Notes: generated from the sequence alone by a model not told the origin. Positions 1 through 11,424 are shown, numbered from the stretch's first letter. The stretch is 64,000 bases of DNA from Bettongia penicillata ogilbyi (GCA_023548195.1 JAJHZJ010000751.1:2608501-2672500), one strand, 5' to 3'. Program-made: numbers and translations.

Positions 1-1399
1 TGGACATGTTGAGTCCTCTGTCATGTCAAAAAGAATATCATTAGAGGCTCAATTTCTTTGCTAAATTCAGATAAACTACCTTTATAGCATTTTCCTGAGC
101 CACCTTTCTAGCAATGCTTAAAAAAGTAAATGACCTACTTTGCCATGAATTATTTATTTTAAAATGAATGAAAAAGCATTTTGCTTACTGCATGTCAAGC
201 ACCACAGATACAAATGGAAATTTGATAGTTCCTATCCTCAAGGAGTTTATATTGTTTATGACTAGGTTCAAAAGGTATATTCTCAGTCTGTACCCAGAAG
301 TCATCACCTCTCTAGGAAAGAGTTATTCTTGGTAAAGCTATGGTATTGATACATCTTTATTAGAATTTTTTATAGTTTTTAAAGCATAAAAGTCAAGTTC
401 AATGGCCTATAATTCAAAAGACTCTAATCTTTTCCCCTCTCCTTTTTTGGGAAAATTAATATTGTATTTTCTGTGTTCTAATTTGATAGCACCTCTCATT
501 CTCCACAATATTTCCTTACTCTTCCATCATCCTAAAGGCAGAGGAAGAGATCAACTGGCTTTTGTCAACTGGTCTTCTAGAGTCTTTGCCAATCATTATT
601 TCATTCCCCCTTTCAACCTTCTCCTCTGCCTAATTGAAAAGCATTCCTCTAAATTATTTTACCACTTATAATATTGATTTAATGATAAGTATATTTGATT
701 TTCCTCCCTGAAATATCATCTATCTTCCTGTCATTTTCCTGTTATATTTTCTACTCTTTAGATTCTTTGTCAGTTTGATTTCTCATTCCCACTCAGATAA
801 TGTATGAGGTTTTTATAGTTTTTATAATATAGTTTTATAATATAATATAGTTTTATAATTTTATAATAAGTTTATATAATTCTATGATAAAAATAAAACA
901 AATCAAAATATTCAACCTCCTCGCATTCATTTCCTTATCTAACTCTGGTCATATAAACACAAACATTTAATTGTAGACCTTTCATTATAATCACAAACTA
1001 ATTTTCTGCTTATGTGTTGAATATCTTTTTCACATCTGGGTTCTTTTGAAAGCGTGGTTAAAATTCTTTTCTTTGAGCAAAAACTTACATTTAAAAATGT
1101 TCAGTGTATCAAATGATATAGCTTCTTCTTTGTATCCTGATATTTCATTTTTTATATGAATATATGACACCATGGTTTAAGCTTGTGACGTTTTAATTAG
1201 AACTACTTGAAACTGAAGATTCCTTCCCTGCTTTGTTGCCTATAAAATTTGTTGTTTCATATTTTGATTATGCAATCTGATTATAACATTTCTTGGTGAT
1301 TTAAACTTTATGTTTCCTTCTGTTTATGTTTTGTGGATTCTCCTGATTTAAACTTTGTTTTCGCCTTCCAATATTTCTCATATACATACGATACATCTG

Positions 1400-1400
<1 letters not shown>

Positions 1401-1428
<28 letters not shown>
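1401..1428. repeat. (CA)14 microsatellite
   Basis: Uninterrupted CA dinucleotides. A GT tract of similar length lies about 185 bases downstream, so the two are complementary in inverted orientation. Confidence 0.97.
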
Positions 1429-1430
<2 letters not shown>

Positions 1431-1611
1431 CACTTCTTAGATTATAGAATTTAGGTTTTCTTTCTGATGATAGTTTTTCTTCCATTTGGAACAAATAACC
1501 ATGGGGTTACTTTTTCATCTTTCATTTTTGAGTTAATGTTCTTGTTTTGTGGAACTCTGTTATATTCATTTAATCTATGTCAAGGGATTCTACTACTTTG
1601 CCTTCTGCTCT

Positions 1612-1613
<2 letters not shown>

Positions 1614-1651
<38 letters not shown>
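1614..1651. repeat. (GT)19 microsatellite
   Basis: Uninterrupted GT dinucleotides. It makes a short open frame appear to encode a Cys-Val run, which is an artefact of the repeat. Confidence 0.97.
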
Positions 1652-1654
<3 letters not shown>

Positions 1655-2194
1655 CAAGCATTCCAAACCTATCACTGTTACTTTCAGAAGAAGATCTGTT
1701 ATGAAAATTGTCTAGGTCTTTTGTTGTAAACTAAATGGTCCCTGTTTAGATTTGATGATTTCTTCCTTAAGAACTCTAATTTCACTCCTAATTTGATATT
1801 TTTTTCTTAATTTATCATTCTTTTGAACTATTCCAGATGTTCTCAAAGTTTCTGCATTGTTTCTTCAGAGTGCTTGTATAATTTGTTGCTATATCTCCAC
1901 CATCTTCAAGGAATATTGATTCATTTTCTGCTGTTGCAAAGTACTTTTCATTACCTCCTCCTTTTACTAGTTATTCATGTGCCTTCTTCATTCAACTTTC
2001 ATCTGAATTGCTCTGCTGATTTTGTTTCGGTGTTTGGTGAAAATGTGCTTTTTTTCATCTCCAGGCTGTTTTGCCCCTCCCCCAGCTCTCCTGTAGGTTG
2101 GATGAGGTCTGCATCCCTCTTAGAGTGAGGTTGAAACAATGCTTCCAGGAGATTCTAACTAATTACTCCGCTCCCTTCCCCCAGAACAAGGGTA

Positions 2195-2970
2195 CGGATT
2201 TATTTAGCATTTTATTTTTTCTCCATTTACATGCAAAAACAACTTCTAACATTTGTTTTTCAAACCTTGAGTCGCATATTCTTTCCCTTCCTCCCTTCCC
2301 AACACTCTCATTGAGAAGGCAAGCAATTCGATACATGTGTACTCATGTAAAACATTTCCATAAAAGTCATGTTGTGAAAGAAAACATAGACAAAAAAAGC
2401 ACCTCAAGAAAAAAAGTAAAAAAGGGTGCTTCAATTTGTATTGAGACACCATCAGTTCTTTCTCTTGGAATGGGTAGCACTTTTCATCCTAAGTCCTTCA
2501 GAATTATCTTGGATCACTGTGTTGCTGAAAATAGATAAGTTTTTCACAGCTGATCATCTCACAGTACTGCTATTACTTTGCACATAGTACATTTCACTTT
2601 GCTTCAACCCATGCAAGTCTTTCCAGGTTTTTCTGAGAGGCTCCTGCTCATCATTTCTTACAATACAATAGTATTCCATAATAATCGTATAAAACAACTT
2701 GTTCAGCCATTCCTAAGCCGATGGACTCTTCTCAGTTTCCAGTCCTTTACTCCCAGAAAAGAGCTGCTCTAAATATTTTTGTACATATAGTTCCTTTATT
2801 TAAAAATCTCTTCTGGAATCTAGACCTAGTAGTGGTATTGCTGTGTCAAAGGGTATGACTGGTTTTATAGCCCTTTGGGCATAGCTCCAAATTGCTCTAC
2901 AGAATGGTTGAATTAGTTCACAACTCTGCTGACAGTGCATTAGTGTCTCATTTTTTTCCAGCATCTTCCT
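2195..2970 (-). mobile_element. L1 3' end, 5'-truncated
   Basis: On the minus strand this reads through the marsupial L1 3' region: the end of ORF2 with a remnant of GGxxxxxLxHCWW-like coding, then 3'UTR words such as ctgctcatcatttcttaca and tagtattcca seen from the plus strand (around 2650-2680), ending in an A-rich tail near 2195. The same sequence occurs in sense orientation at 48740-49722, which supports the assignment. Open frames at 2071-2538 on the opposite strand are antisense to it and are not genes. Confidence 0.85.
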
Positions 2971-3785
2971 AACTGACTATTCTTATTCCCGACCTTTCTC
3001 AGTTCCACTCTTCAGAGTCCAACAATTCTACAAAAAATGTTCTTCAGTCCCCAGGCTATCCTTTAGGAACTGGTAATACAAGAATCAAAGCAAGGTCCCT
3101 AAAGGTTGTTCCAAGAAGACTTTGCAATTGGTTTTCCCTTCCTGCCCCTTCTCCTCGTACAACAAATTATCACCAGTTTCACGCCATGCTGTTTTAAATA
3201 ATTATCAGTGCTTTGATTCTGATTTCCTCTTCTCTCCACATCTTTCTGTCCTTTCCAATCTATATAATTCCATATCTTCCCCCTTTTCTTCTTCTCAAGC
3301 TTCAGGCTTAGTCTGATTCTTGAGTCTCTGCCCCCAAAATAGAATCCCTCTCTCAATGTCAAAGGGTTAACTACAAAAGTTGGTTGTCTAAAATGAACCC
3401 CAATCATGGTGGTCTTAAGGATACCACAAGCTAGATTGTGGGAGGGAAGGCTTGTTTAGGTCAGAAGATATAACCTCTTGATGGGAGGTTAGTGCACTGG
3501 CTTTTAATGGCTTTTTCTATTTTTTATTGTAAGAATTATATTACGGCAAGTTCCTTCACTTACATTCTTGTCATTGCTGACTCTTTTGCCTTTGGGAGAT
3601 CTTGTATTATTTGGTGTGGTGAGGGAAAACAATCCCCTCAGGAAATCTCTGGTTCAGCTATACTTTTAGTATTCCTCAGAGCTGTCAAATTAAATTAGAT
3701 TTCCAAGTTAATTTAGATTTTGACCTTAATGGGCATATCCTTATAATAAAAATACCAATGAAAATGATTATTATCTTAATAATAA
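2971..3785. other. Unassigned sequence, no gene seen
   Basis: Mixed T-rich sequence with short open frames on both strands that overlap each other and resemble nothing I know. No repeat family recognised. Confidence 0.5.
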
Positions 3786-4032
3786 TACTAGCTAACACTT
3801 ATATAGTGCTTCAACATTTTCAAATTTTAAGTATGTTATCACATTTGATCCTTATACCAGTTCTGAGATATATGGACAATTTTTATCCTGATTTTATAGA
3901 AAAGGAAACTGAAGTTAATAGTGGTTGAGTGACCTTTCCAGGTCTACACACTCAGTAAGTGTCAGAGGAAGAATTCAAATTCAGCTCTTCATGACTCCAA
4001 GTTCAATATTCTATCCACTATGCCATCTAAGG
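3786..4032 (-). mobile_element. MIR-type CORE-SINE
   Basis: Reversed CORE-SINE: tail part with tagctaacacttatatagt, then the reversed core around 3895-3960 (gaaaaggaaactgaag, gtgacctttccaggtc) and the reversed tRNA-like head (cttcatgactcc, tatccactatgcc). Old, with many substitutions. Confidence 0.85.
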
Positions 4033-4149
4033 GACTCAGAGAAATATAATTCCACCTAGTTACAGAGGAAGAACAGTACTTCTGATGCCTTTAACAGATA
4101 TGAAACAAATGAAATCAGCTTTTGCCTTATTGTGGATCAAAGGTATGAA

Positions 4150-4312
4150 AGTAAAATATTTTAGATGTAAAAGTAGGAAAGACTTTAGAAGGCCAACCCC
4201 ATGTCTGAATGCTTTGCTCAAGGTCACACAGTGAGGGGGTAGCAGTGCTACGATTAGAATGTACATAAGCTCTCTAACTCCAGATTCAATATTCTTTCCA
4301 TTTTTTTATGCT
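4150..4312 (-). mobile_element. CORE-SINE, degraded
   Basis: Reversed core with ctcaaggtcacacagtga near 4217-4234 and reversed head with ctaactccagattcaat. The left end (aggaaagactttagaaggcc) resembles an L3/CR1-type SINE tail. Confidence 0.75.
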
Positions 4313-4689
4313 GCCCATTAATATAATTTTTGACATTTTCAGGAGTCAGATTAAAATGAAAGTGGGGATTGTTAGGCAGCAAGTTAGATATATTTTCAGA
4401 GATGTGTTTCCAGGTTTTATATGTTTCATCTGATTTGTTTTCTTTTCTTTTGTCCATCAGATGACTCCTTAGGCTAGAATACGTAGACCCTTCATTATTT
4501 GTTAATGTAGATTTATGGACCTTATATTTCTACACTGGATTTTGAGGTTCAACATGCCTCTAATTTGTAATTATGCTCCATTTATACCAATATGTGCATT
4601 TGGAAAGCTCAAGCCATACTCATTAGTAATCTTTGGCAAGATTTATTCATTTCACAATTACAATAACTAATCTCAGCTCTGGGAGCATT

Positions 4690-4868
4690 GACATAGTGAA
4701 TAGAGGGTCAGCCCTGAGGTTGGAAAAACTTGGGCGAATGTCTCATCTCTGACACACACTGACACAGAGACAAAATAAAATCCCCAAACAGCCCTGCCCT
4801 CAAGGAGATCATCATCCTAATGGGCAGACATAACATGTGATCAAGAAAGGACATACATGACTATTTGA
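4690..4868. mobile_element. SINE head fused to an L2-type fragment
   Basis: A sense SINE head (gtgaatagagggtcagccct to about 4765) is followed by a reversed L2-tail word (gccctcaaggagatcatc, 4795-4812). Both parts are short and degraded. Confidence 0.55.
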
Positions 4869-4869
4869 A

Positions 4870-5010
4870 GGTTAGAAAGGCAGTTTAGAACAGTGACTAG
4901 AAAGTTCACCTCAAAGCCAAGAACCCTTGGGCTCAATTTTCACCTCTGAAAAATACTACCCATGTCACCTTGGTTGGGTAAGTCATTCAGCCCCTGAATG
5001 CTGTCATCAA
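4870..5010 (+). mobile_element. CORE-SINE, head and core
   Basis: Sense copy: gaacagtgactagaaagttc head, caccttggttgggtaagtca core, and a shortened tail. It directly follows the previous SINE/L2 piece. Confidence 0.65.
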
Positions 5011-5419
5011 TGCTCTTGGAATATGTCTCAGAGAATGTGTCCAACTCCATTAGCAAAGTAAGTTTTATCTCTCATGAGCTCCTTAAATCACTGAAATCAC
5101 ATGTATGTTCTCTATCCCTTACATGATACACATCCAGAGTAATGGATAACAAAAGCTTATTTAGTACGAACTAAGGCCCTGTAACTTTACTTTACATACT
5201 TTAACTAAAGCCCTTGACTCTGTTGGCCATCATGACCAAGCATTAAGAAAAGCCTTCACAAGAATAATATTTAGAATTGTAAATATGGAATGTAGAAATG
5301 AGTAATTTAAAAATAAATCCTTCTCCTATGATATTCAGATATACATAGGTTAGCTTGGATTTTTTTTTTTCCTCCAGACTCTGGATTGTGTACTGAAAAC
5401 TAATCACCAACCTGTACTG

Positions 5420-5766
5420 AGAACTACTTGTCACAAGGGAAAAGAATATCATCTCCTCAACAGGCGAATAAGTCAACCTTAAGCAGCCTTGCAGTGTGAT
5501 TAGTATTTTGCCTTCAGTTTTCTTCTCCTCTCGGTCATATGTCACACTTAACACAAGACGAGTGCTGTAAATGCCAGCCATAAACAGAATAACATCTTCA
5601 GCGGCAAAAAATGCAGCTCTTGGGAAAGCCTCCTCTAGCATTTTGCTAAAAGCTTCCCTTTTGATCGCCTTTATTACGAAGTGCTCCAGAGAGAAAAGCA
5701 TGCTACTTCTGGATCCCCTTGGTGGAATCACATGGTACTGATGTGCTCCATCTCACCCAGGAGGAA
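5420..5766 (-). pseudogene. Possible decayed coding exon of unknown family
   Basis: I do not recognise this protein. The minus strand holds the longest open frame of the window (162 codons, 5731 down to 5243). Its first two thirds, from about 5700 to 5440, look protein-like (EAFSKMLEEAFPRAAFF, FMAGIYSTRLVLSV, EGKILITLQGCLRL); the rest turns AT-rich. Just upstream a second frame reads SIDQFLLGEMEHISTM and then stops; a one-base shift in the run near 5690-5697 would join the two. A pyrimidine-rich stretch ending in AG lies at about 5767-5790 and resembles a splice acceptor. About six CpGs occur in 250 bases, more than in the surroundings. It could be a pseudogene, a real but mis-shifted exon, or chance: in 64 kb of AT-rich DNA one open frame of this size is not very surprising. 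Confidence 0.3.
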
Positions 5767-5834
5767 CTGGTCTATGCTCTGGTCCAAAGGTGAGAAGGGA
5801 AAAGGATGTACATGTAGAAGAATAAAGGTTAAAA

Positions 5835-5985
5835 TACAGACTGACACTTCTCACAACAACCCTGGGAGATGCTAGTGATACTTTATAATTGAAGTAGTAT
5901 TTTTTTTAATTTTGGAAACTGAGGTGCAACAAGTTTATTTCAGTTTCTCAATGAAACACTAACTGCTTCTGAAGGATCTTTTAAT
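5835..5985 (-). mobile_element. MIR-type CORE-SINE fragment
   Basis: Reversed MIR words: ctcacaacaaccctgggaga (5850-5869) and ttggaaactgaggtgcaac (5913-5931). The head is missing. Confidence 0.75.
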
Positions 5986-6007
5986 CCATGGGGTGTGGTC
6001 ATTTTTT

Positions 6008-6180
6008 AGAATTCCAGTTCTTGGAATTCAATAACCATTTATCAAGCACCTATGGTATGCAGGGCACTGTGCTGGGGCTATATAGAAGACTATGGAGCAC
6101 TGAGGCTGTAGAGAAAAAAAAGTTGAAATTATCCCTTTCTTTATGGAGCTTATCATCCATTGAAGAGATAACAACCTAAA
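6008..6180 (-). mobile_element. L2 3' end
   Basis: Reversed L2 terminus: aataaccatttatcaagcac, then ggcactgtgctggggctat and tttatggagcttatcatcc. The truncated inner end abuts the next SINE. Confidence 0.8.
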
Positions 6181-6204
6181 AAAAATCCCAAGACAATAAA
6201 AAGC

Positions 6205-6492
6205 TGCTATTATTACTACTGTCACTACTACTCCTAGATAGCATTTGTTTAATATTCTCTGTGGGTGTATATTTCATTTGAACCTCAAAACACTAAGAGA
6301 TAGATGCTATTATAATACCCATTTTACAGATGAGAACATTGAGGAAAAGAGAGGTAACTGACTTGCCTAGAGTCACAGAGCTAGTGTCTGTTCACAGTAT
6401 ATGGTCCATAGTTGGTGTTTAATAAATGTTTATTGAACAAATGAATGAGGTTGAATTTGAACTCAGATCTGATATTGGGTCTAGGGCTCTAT
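6205..6492 (-). mobile_element. MIR-type SINE interrupted by an L2 tip
   Basis: Reversed SINE with attttacagatgagaacatt and gacttgcctagagtcacaga (6359-6378), broken at about 6395-6447 by a sense L2 tip (taataaatgtttattgaac), and resuming with tgaatttgaactcagatctg. The L2 tip is therefore the later arrival, or the two fused by rearrangement. Confidence 0.75.
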
Positions 6493-6659
6493 ATGCAAAG
6501 CACATGTTATGTAATTGACAGCGGTAGGCACTAGCAGTTGGGAAAATCAAGAAAGACCTTATGTAAGAAGTACCCAGGCCAATAAACACAATGCATAGCA
6601 AAAGTATATTGGGTTTTGAAGAGTATGTAGGTAATACCTAGAAGAATAGTTATCAAAGA

Positions 6660-6844
6660 GACAGCTGGGGGACCATAGTGCACAGAGTGTTAGGACTGAA
6701 TTCAGGAACTCCTGAGTTCAAATCCAGCCTCAGATACTAATCAGTTGTGTGACCCTAGGCAAGTTATTTAAACTCAGTTTTTCTCATCTCTAAAATGTGT
6801 ATAATAATAGCATTTATCTCCCAGGGTTGTTGCTGTTGTTGTTG

Positions 6845-6881
<37 letters not shown>

Positions 6882-6945
6882 TGAGAGAGAGAGAGAGAAC
6901 ATTAAATAGCTATAAAAATACTAGCTATTATTATTCATTTAGGAG
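6660..6945 (+). mobile_element. CORE-SINE with expanded microsatellite in its tail
   Basis: Sense SINE: head from cagctgggggaccatagtg, core gtgtgaccctaggcaagtta (6746-6765), tail ataataatagcatttatctc. The tail microsatellite has grown into a compound tract listed separately; sequence after it (actagctattattattcatt) is the SINE 3' end. Confidence 0.85.
6826..6898. repeat. Compound microsatellite (GTT)n(GT)n(GA)n
   Basis: GTT repeats, then GT from about 6846 to 6877, a GCGCGT junction and GA to 6898, all inside the tail of a SINE. Confidence 0.95.
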
Positions 6946-7479
6946 CAATGCCTTCATAATGCTTCCACATCAAGCTAACATATGTCCATATGTACTTTCT
7001 TACTGTATAGTAAGCAGTAGTTAGTCCTATTTAGGACAGAGAGCAAGACAAAGTCTACAAACCCTTTTCGCCATCCTTCCCACTATGGTTAGACTGAAAA
7101 TTCCTAATGCTTGTTTACTGACTGGATCAATTCAGCACCTTCCCAGAACTATGTAAGAACTTCTCTGTCCTGACAAGGATCACTTGACCTCTTATGCAAC
7201 TATTTTAAGTTGTGAGTGATGGGGGCCCAGCACAGATCCTCTAATAATTGGAATTTAACTGAATTTCCTGCCTTTGTGGGAGGCCAAATTTCTGGTCGCA
7301 TTTATTTCCCTAGCTTATCTGTTATTTTAGGGAATCATTTATATCTCGGGGATATCCAGTTCACAGACTAACAAGGAAAACAGGGTCCAGATATGAAAAG
7401 AACCACAAAAATCCTCTTATATGACCTCTGACTTTAATTTGATTTTTAAAATTAATTTTTAATTCTAATTTATTTTAAT
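6946..7479. other. Unassigned sequence, no gene seen
   Basis: Ordinary AT-rich DNA, ending in a TTTTAATTAAT-rich stretch. Nothing recognised. Confidence 0.5.
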
Positions 7480-7725
7480 TAATAGAGTGCTGAGCCTGCA
7501 GTCAGAAAGACTCATCTTCTTTAGTTCATTTCTAGCCTCAGACTAGAACTGTGTGACCCTGGGCAAATCACTTAACCCTGTTTTCCTCAGTTTTCTCATC
7601 TGTAAGTTGAGTGGGAGAAGTAAATTGCAAATTGCTCCAGTATTTTTACTGAGAAAACTTGAAATCGATTCATAAAGAGTTAGACATAACTGAAACAACT
7701 GAACCAAAACAGCAAGGACCATTTA
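7480..7725 (+). mobile_element. MAR1-type SINE with RTE/Bov-B-like tail
   Basis: Sense head (agagtgctgagcctgcagtc), core (tgtgaccctgggcaaatcac), then a tail with aaattgctccagtattttta and aaagagttagacataactg. The tail corresponds to the end of RTE/Bov-B LINEs (compare ruminant Bov-B words agtcggacacgactga). Other copies of this family lie at 10216, 22385 and 46313. Confidence 0.85.
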
Positions 7726-8589
7726 ATTTCAGCAGTCGTTAGTTTTCTTTGTAAAGAGACAATTTGTAGGTGATTAAGAGAAACAGAACAAGGGCAATAT
7801 GATAAATTCTCACCCTTCTTATTTGTCTAATTTTATTTGGAAGCTCATCTATTTTTCAGTCATTGCAAAATGTGGCATCGCTATAATTCCAATAATGCCA
7901 TTCAATCCACAGTCTGATCCTTATATTTCCATGAAATTTATGTAATTTTATTATGTTTGAAATTTGTTATATGTTATGGGGAAAAAAGTAATTTTGGCCA
8001 GCACTATGTAAAATAACATAGTTATTAAAGATGTTTCTATAGTCTCAGTGGCTTATTTCTCTTTGTTGGTGGGGACTAGGTCATTTTGGAAGTCTTTTTT
8101 AATTAAAATAATGAAGGTTTCCTCCATTAATATTTTAACACTTTTTCCATTTTAATTGTTTTGAGATAAATATTGGCCATCATTTGAATTACTTAGAGAA
8201 AAGTCGTATTTTCCTCTATGTAATGAGAATAACAAAGGAGTGGTCCATGAACAAGTCATATTTTTTCCTGAATTTTTTGGGTAAATGCAGGCATAACGTG
8301 CTTTGTGCATTGGTTTCTTTCCTGAGAATGAGTAAATGAAATGCAAAATGCATTTTTCAGAAGACAAGTCAAGTTTCTCATTTGTTAACGTTTTAATTTA
8401 AGGAGTACTTCATCTCTTCTATGAGGCTGTGACACCCTTTCACTCATTGCCTAGCCTCTTTGTTAGAGTGGCTGATCTTTAATTTGCCCCATCTTGTTCA
8501 ACCTATCAGTCAAGTTATTGAAATGTATAAAGAGGAAACATCTTATTGAGTGTGTGCCTTTTGTTATCAATAGCAACCACAAAAATGAC
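7726..8589. other. Unassigned sequence, no gene seen
   Basis: AT-rich with no recognised repeat or exon. The reverse-strand open frame at 8152-8367 has no protein-like composition. Confidence 0.5.
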
Positions 8590-8775
8590 AAAAAAATATA
8601 ACTATCATTCTAAAGATTTCCATTGCAGTTTTGTTGGTAATGGCAGTAAAATGAAAACAGTCTAAATATCTAATGATTGAGGAATAGCTAAAGAAATTGT
8701 GATGCCTTGGAGCAGTTAAAGACTATCACATGATTAGGATTTTCAGGAATGAGGAATGTATAGAAGTCTGGAAAT
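8590..8775 (+). mobile_element. Probable old L1 3' fragment
   Basis: Reads like a strongly diverged L1 3'UTR (ttttgttggtaatggcagt, then aatgattgaggaatagcta and aaagaaattgtgatg), the region that in younger copies reads gtggtggcaaagaattggaa. Confidence 0.45.
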
Positions 8776-9079
8776 GTCTAGATGATAAGCAAACAAAAAG
8801 CAGAAGGAGAAGACCAAAGTGGTGGTAAAAAGTGAAGGAGAATGAATATACCCCAGCTCCCCGAGAAAAATCGAGGTAGGCACTGCCACATTGTTAAGAT
8901 ACGTTGTGCTTTAAAATTAATTTATTTAAATGTCATTAAAAGCCTGTTTTAACAGTTATGTTAATGTTGAATGCTGAGTAAGAAATTATTTTTTCAAAGA
9001 GGAAATAGCACTTTTATGCTTCTAACTTTTACATTGTGCTTAGATGAAGACTACACTTTGGTGAGCCGGAGGACAGCCA

Positions 9080-9438
9080 GATAAAAATAACCAGAGCTAG
9101 GAAAGGTCTTCATTCCTTGGAATCATGGATCAATTGAAAGGATTAGGGATGTAAATTCTGGAAAATGGAACTTCAGTGAGACCTAATAGCTCCCTTCATG
9201 TATTTGAAGGGTAGTTATGTAGGGGAAGAATTAGATATGCTCTGTTTGACCAATGAGAACAAAGAATTAGGAGCAATGGGTGGAGACTATTTGAGGGAAG
9301 GGGATTCTTCCTCCTTGAATGCCTTGAAACTGGAGAACCACTTGCTGTGTATGCTACAAAGAAGACTTGCTCCTCAATAAGTTGCACTGGAAGGCTTCTG
9401 AGGTCTCTTTTAACTCTGAAATTCACAGACCACCCTTT
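9080..9438 (+). mobile_element. L3/CR1-type LINE 3' end
   Basis: Sense L3 end: catgtatttgaagggtagtt, aggagcaatgggtggagact (9270-9289), then ggaaggcttctgaggtctct and aactctgaaattcacag at the terminus, the typical CR1/L3 close. Confidence 0.8.
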
Positions 9439-10109
9439 TTGATGCAATTAATCACAATATCTATTTTTACAAACATGGATTTTCATGCCATTACATTACT
9501 GTATTTTATGCTACTTAACGGTGCTCCAATTTCTTGGAAACAAATTTCATTTTTTTTATGGATATATACTTTATTTTTTTTTTCTTCTAGAATGCCACTC
9601 AGCATTAAACTGTGTTTTTCTCCAGTGATTCAAAAACTGTGTTTTCTCCCATGTGTGCCTTTAACTGGGCAACAATTGATTTTTTTTCTTTGTTAATCCC
9701 TTGGGCCTAGGTGAATGCGCTATATGGAAGTGCCTGATTCAGTAACAAAAAAGATAAAACCAATAATACAAACTGAAACTATATTTTTTGATGTTGGTTT
9801 GTTGAAGAAAAGTGAATCTGTTTTCACTGGATACTTCATGGGGAATAAATTTAGACATACAAAAATCTTTTTTGAAATGCAAAATGTCTTTCTGTTTATC
9901 TCTTTCTGCATGTCTGTATCTTTGTTTCTCTGTCTCTTTTACATTGGGGGGTAGGGGGAGGGGTCTGTCTCTTTTCTGTCTGATTTTAATTTATATGGTT
10001 ACCAAGCCAAGTGAGAGACCTAACATGCCATCAGCTAAATCTCAATTTGAGGCAGATCAGTGAATAATCAAGCTGTATTAGGCATCCCATATATTAGGCC
10101 AACACTGAC
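9439..10109. other. Unassigned T-rich sequence
   Basis: Several T runs and a degenerate TCTST-rich piece near 9890-9975. Short open frames on both strands overlap and are not convincing. Confidence 0.5.
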
Positions 10110-10215
10110 AGAAGCTGAGCTTCCTTCAAAGCTCAGCTCAGGTGTTACCACCTACATGAGGCCTATCCAGTTCTTATTATCTTCTGTTGTTTTGTTTTCA
10201 TCTATATACCTGTAA
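10110..10215 (+). mobile_element. L2 3' region, left part
   Basis: Sense L2 words: agcttccttcaaagctcagc, ggtgttaccacctacatgag, gcctatccagttc. It is continued at 10640 after two SINEs. Confidence 0.7.
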
Positions 10216-10420
10216 GTGTTATTGTTCAGTTGTTTCAGTTGTGTCTGACTCTTTGTGACTCCATTGGAGGTTTCTATTTTTTCTCCAGCTCAGGAACTGG
10301 GCAAAGAAGGTTAAGTGACTTGCCCAGGGTCACACAACTAGTGTCTGAGGCCAGATCTGAACCTAGGCCTTCCTGACTCCAGGCCTGGCACTCTATGCAC
10401 TGTACCACCTTGCTTCCCTA
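10216..10420 (-). mobile_element. MAR1-type SINE inserted in L2
   Basis: Reversed copy: tail gttcagttgtttcagttgtg and gactctttgtgactccattg, core aagtgacttgcccagggtca (10312-10331), head gccttcctgactccaggcct. Less diverged than most SINEs here. Confidence 0.9.
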
Positions 10421-10432
10421 TGAAGGAGGTAG

Positions 10433-10625
10433 AGATGTATAATGGACACAGAATGGACTTGTAGTTAATGGACATTGGTTCGAATCTTGTCTCTGCTACT
10501 GATCACCTCTCTGATTTTGGGCAAATCAATTAAACTCCTGGGGCTCAATTTCCTTATCTGAAAAATGAGGGCTGGACTTGCTAGTCACTTAGGTTTCTTC
10601 CAGCCCTAAATCAATGTTCCAATGT
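10433..10625 (+). mobile_element. CORE-SINE with L3/CR1-type tail
   Basis: Sense head around 10440-10500, core gattttgggcaaatcaatta, and tail gctggacttgctagtcactt / cttccagccctaaatc, which matches the end of L3/CR1 LINEs rather than L2. Confidence 0.75.
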
Positions 10626-10639
10626 TATCCCTCACCCTG

Positions 10640-10748
10640 AAGAGAACTTATGCTTCCTGAGAACAAGAAGTTTTATTCTTATTGTTCTTATGCCCCAGGA
10701 TCTGGTGCATAATAAGTGCTGAATAAATGTTTGTTGAATGAATGAACA
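10640..10748 (+). mobile_element. L2 3' terminus, right part
   Basis: Sense L2 end: tgaataaatgtttgttgaat (10720-10739) preceded by tgccccaggatctggtgcat. Together with 10110-10215 it forms one L2 end split by two SINEs. Confidence 0.85.
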
Positions 10749-11424
10749 TGATTGAATTTCAAAAAAAAGTCTAGAATAGTATAAGAGAATTGACTGTCAA
10801 CTTATTTTTACTCACAAAAGACGAAGTCATGATTTGAAATCTAATTATGGAAAATCTAGTAGATACTTGGTAATATTAAAAAGAAAATGGTACCTAGACA
10901 TTTATGAGGCAGAGCTGAATGTTTAAGGAATCTGGTATAAAGGATATAGTCTGGATGGTAATAAAAAAATAGCAAGTCATATCATCAGAGGCACTATCAA
11001 TAAGTATTGATGATGGTGTATTCCTCAATTTACCAAGTCATGATCCAAAGTCTCCATTACAGAAAAGGTAAGTCAAGTATAATAAAAGGCTTAACATAAA
11101 TTAATGAATGGGATTATTCTGAGATTGGCCCTCCACTGGAAGAAATGGTAAGGAATAGCTCTTTTCTTCCCTAACAGCATTGATCATAATTACAGATGAG
11201 AAAGAATTACTCAGTCCCTTGTTCCACAAGATTTTTGCCCAGAGTGAACCCCTGAACCAAAAAACACAGAGCAAGGCCCTATTGTAAGCACAACAGCTCA
11301 TGTAGGTTTTGCTTTGAGTGATTGCTACCTTTCTGCATAATGTTCTATGATGCGAAATGTTTTCCTAATTAGAATCACATTTTTTGTTGACTTACATTTT
11401 AGCACTGGCATTACTTTGCCTTCA
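10749..11424. other. Unassigned sequence, no gene seen
   Basis: AT-rich DNA; no recognised repeat or exon. Confidence 0.5.

Larger units (their letters stand above)
1..2190. other. AT-rich spacer without a recognised gene
   Basis: No recognisable exon, RNA gene or confident repeat apart from the two dinucleotide tracts listed separately. The plus strand is T-rich; the part around 1000-2080 resembles decayed LINE ORF1 antisense sequence, but too weakly to call. Short open frames here are low-complexity or T-rich and look accidental. Confidence 0.6.

Noticed and set aside
2071..2538. 155-codon sense open frame
   Set aside because: It is antisense to an L1 3'UTR; the same bases occur as L1 in sense orientation at 49400-49720.
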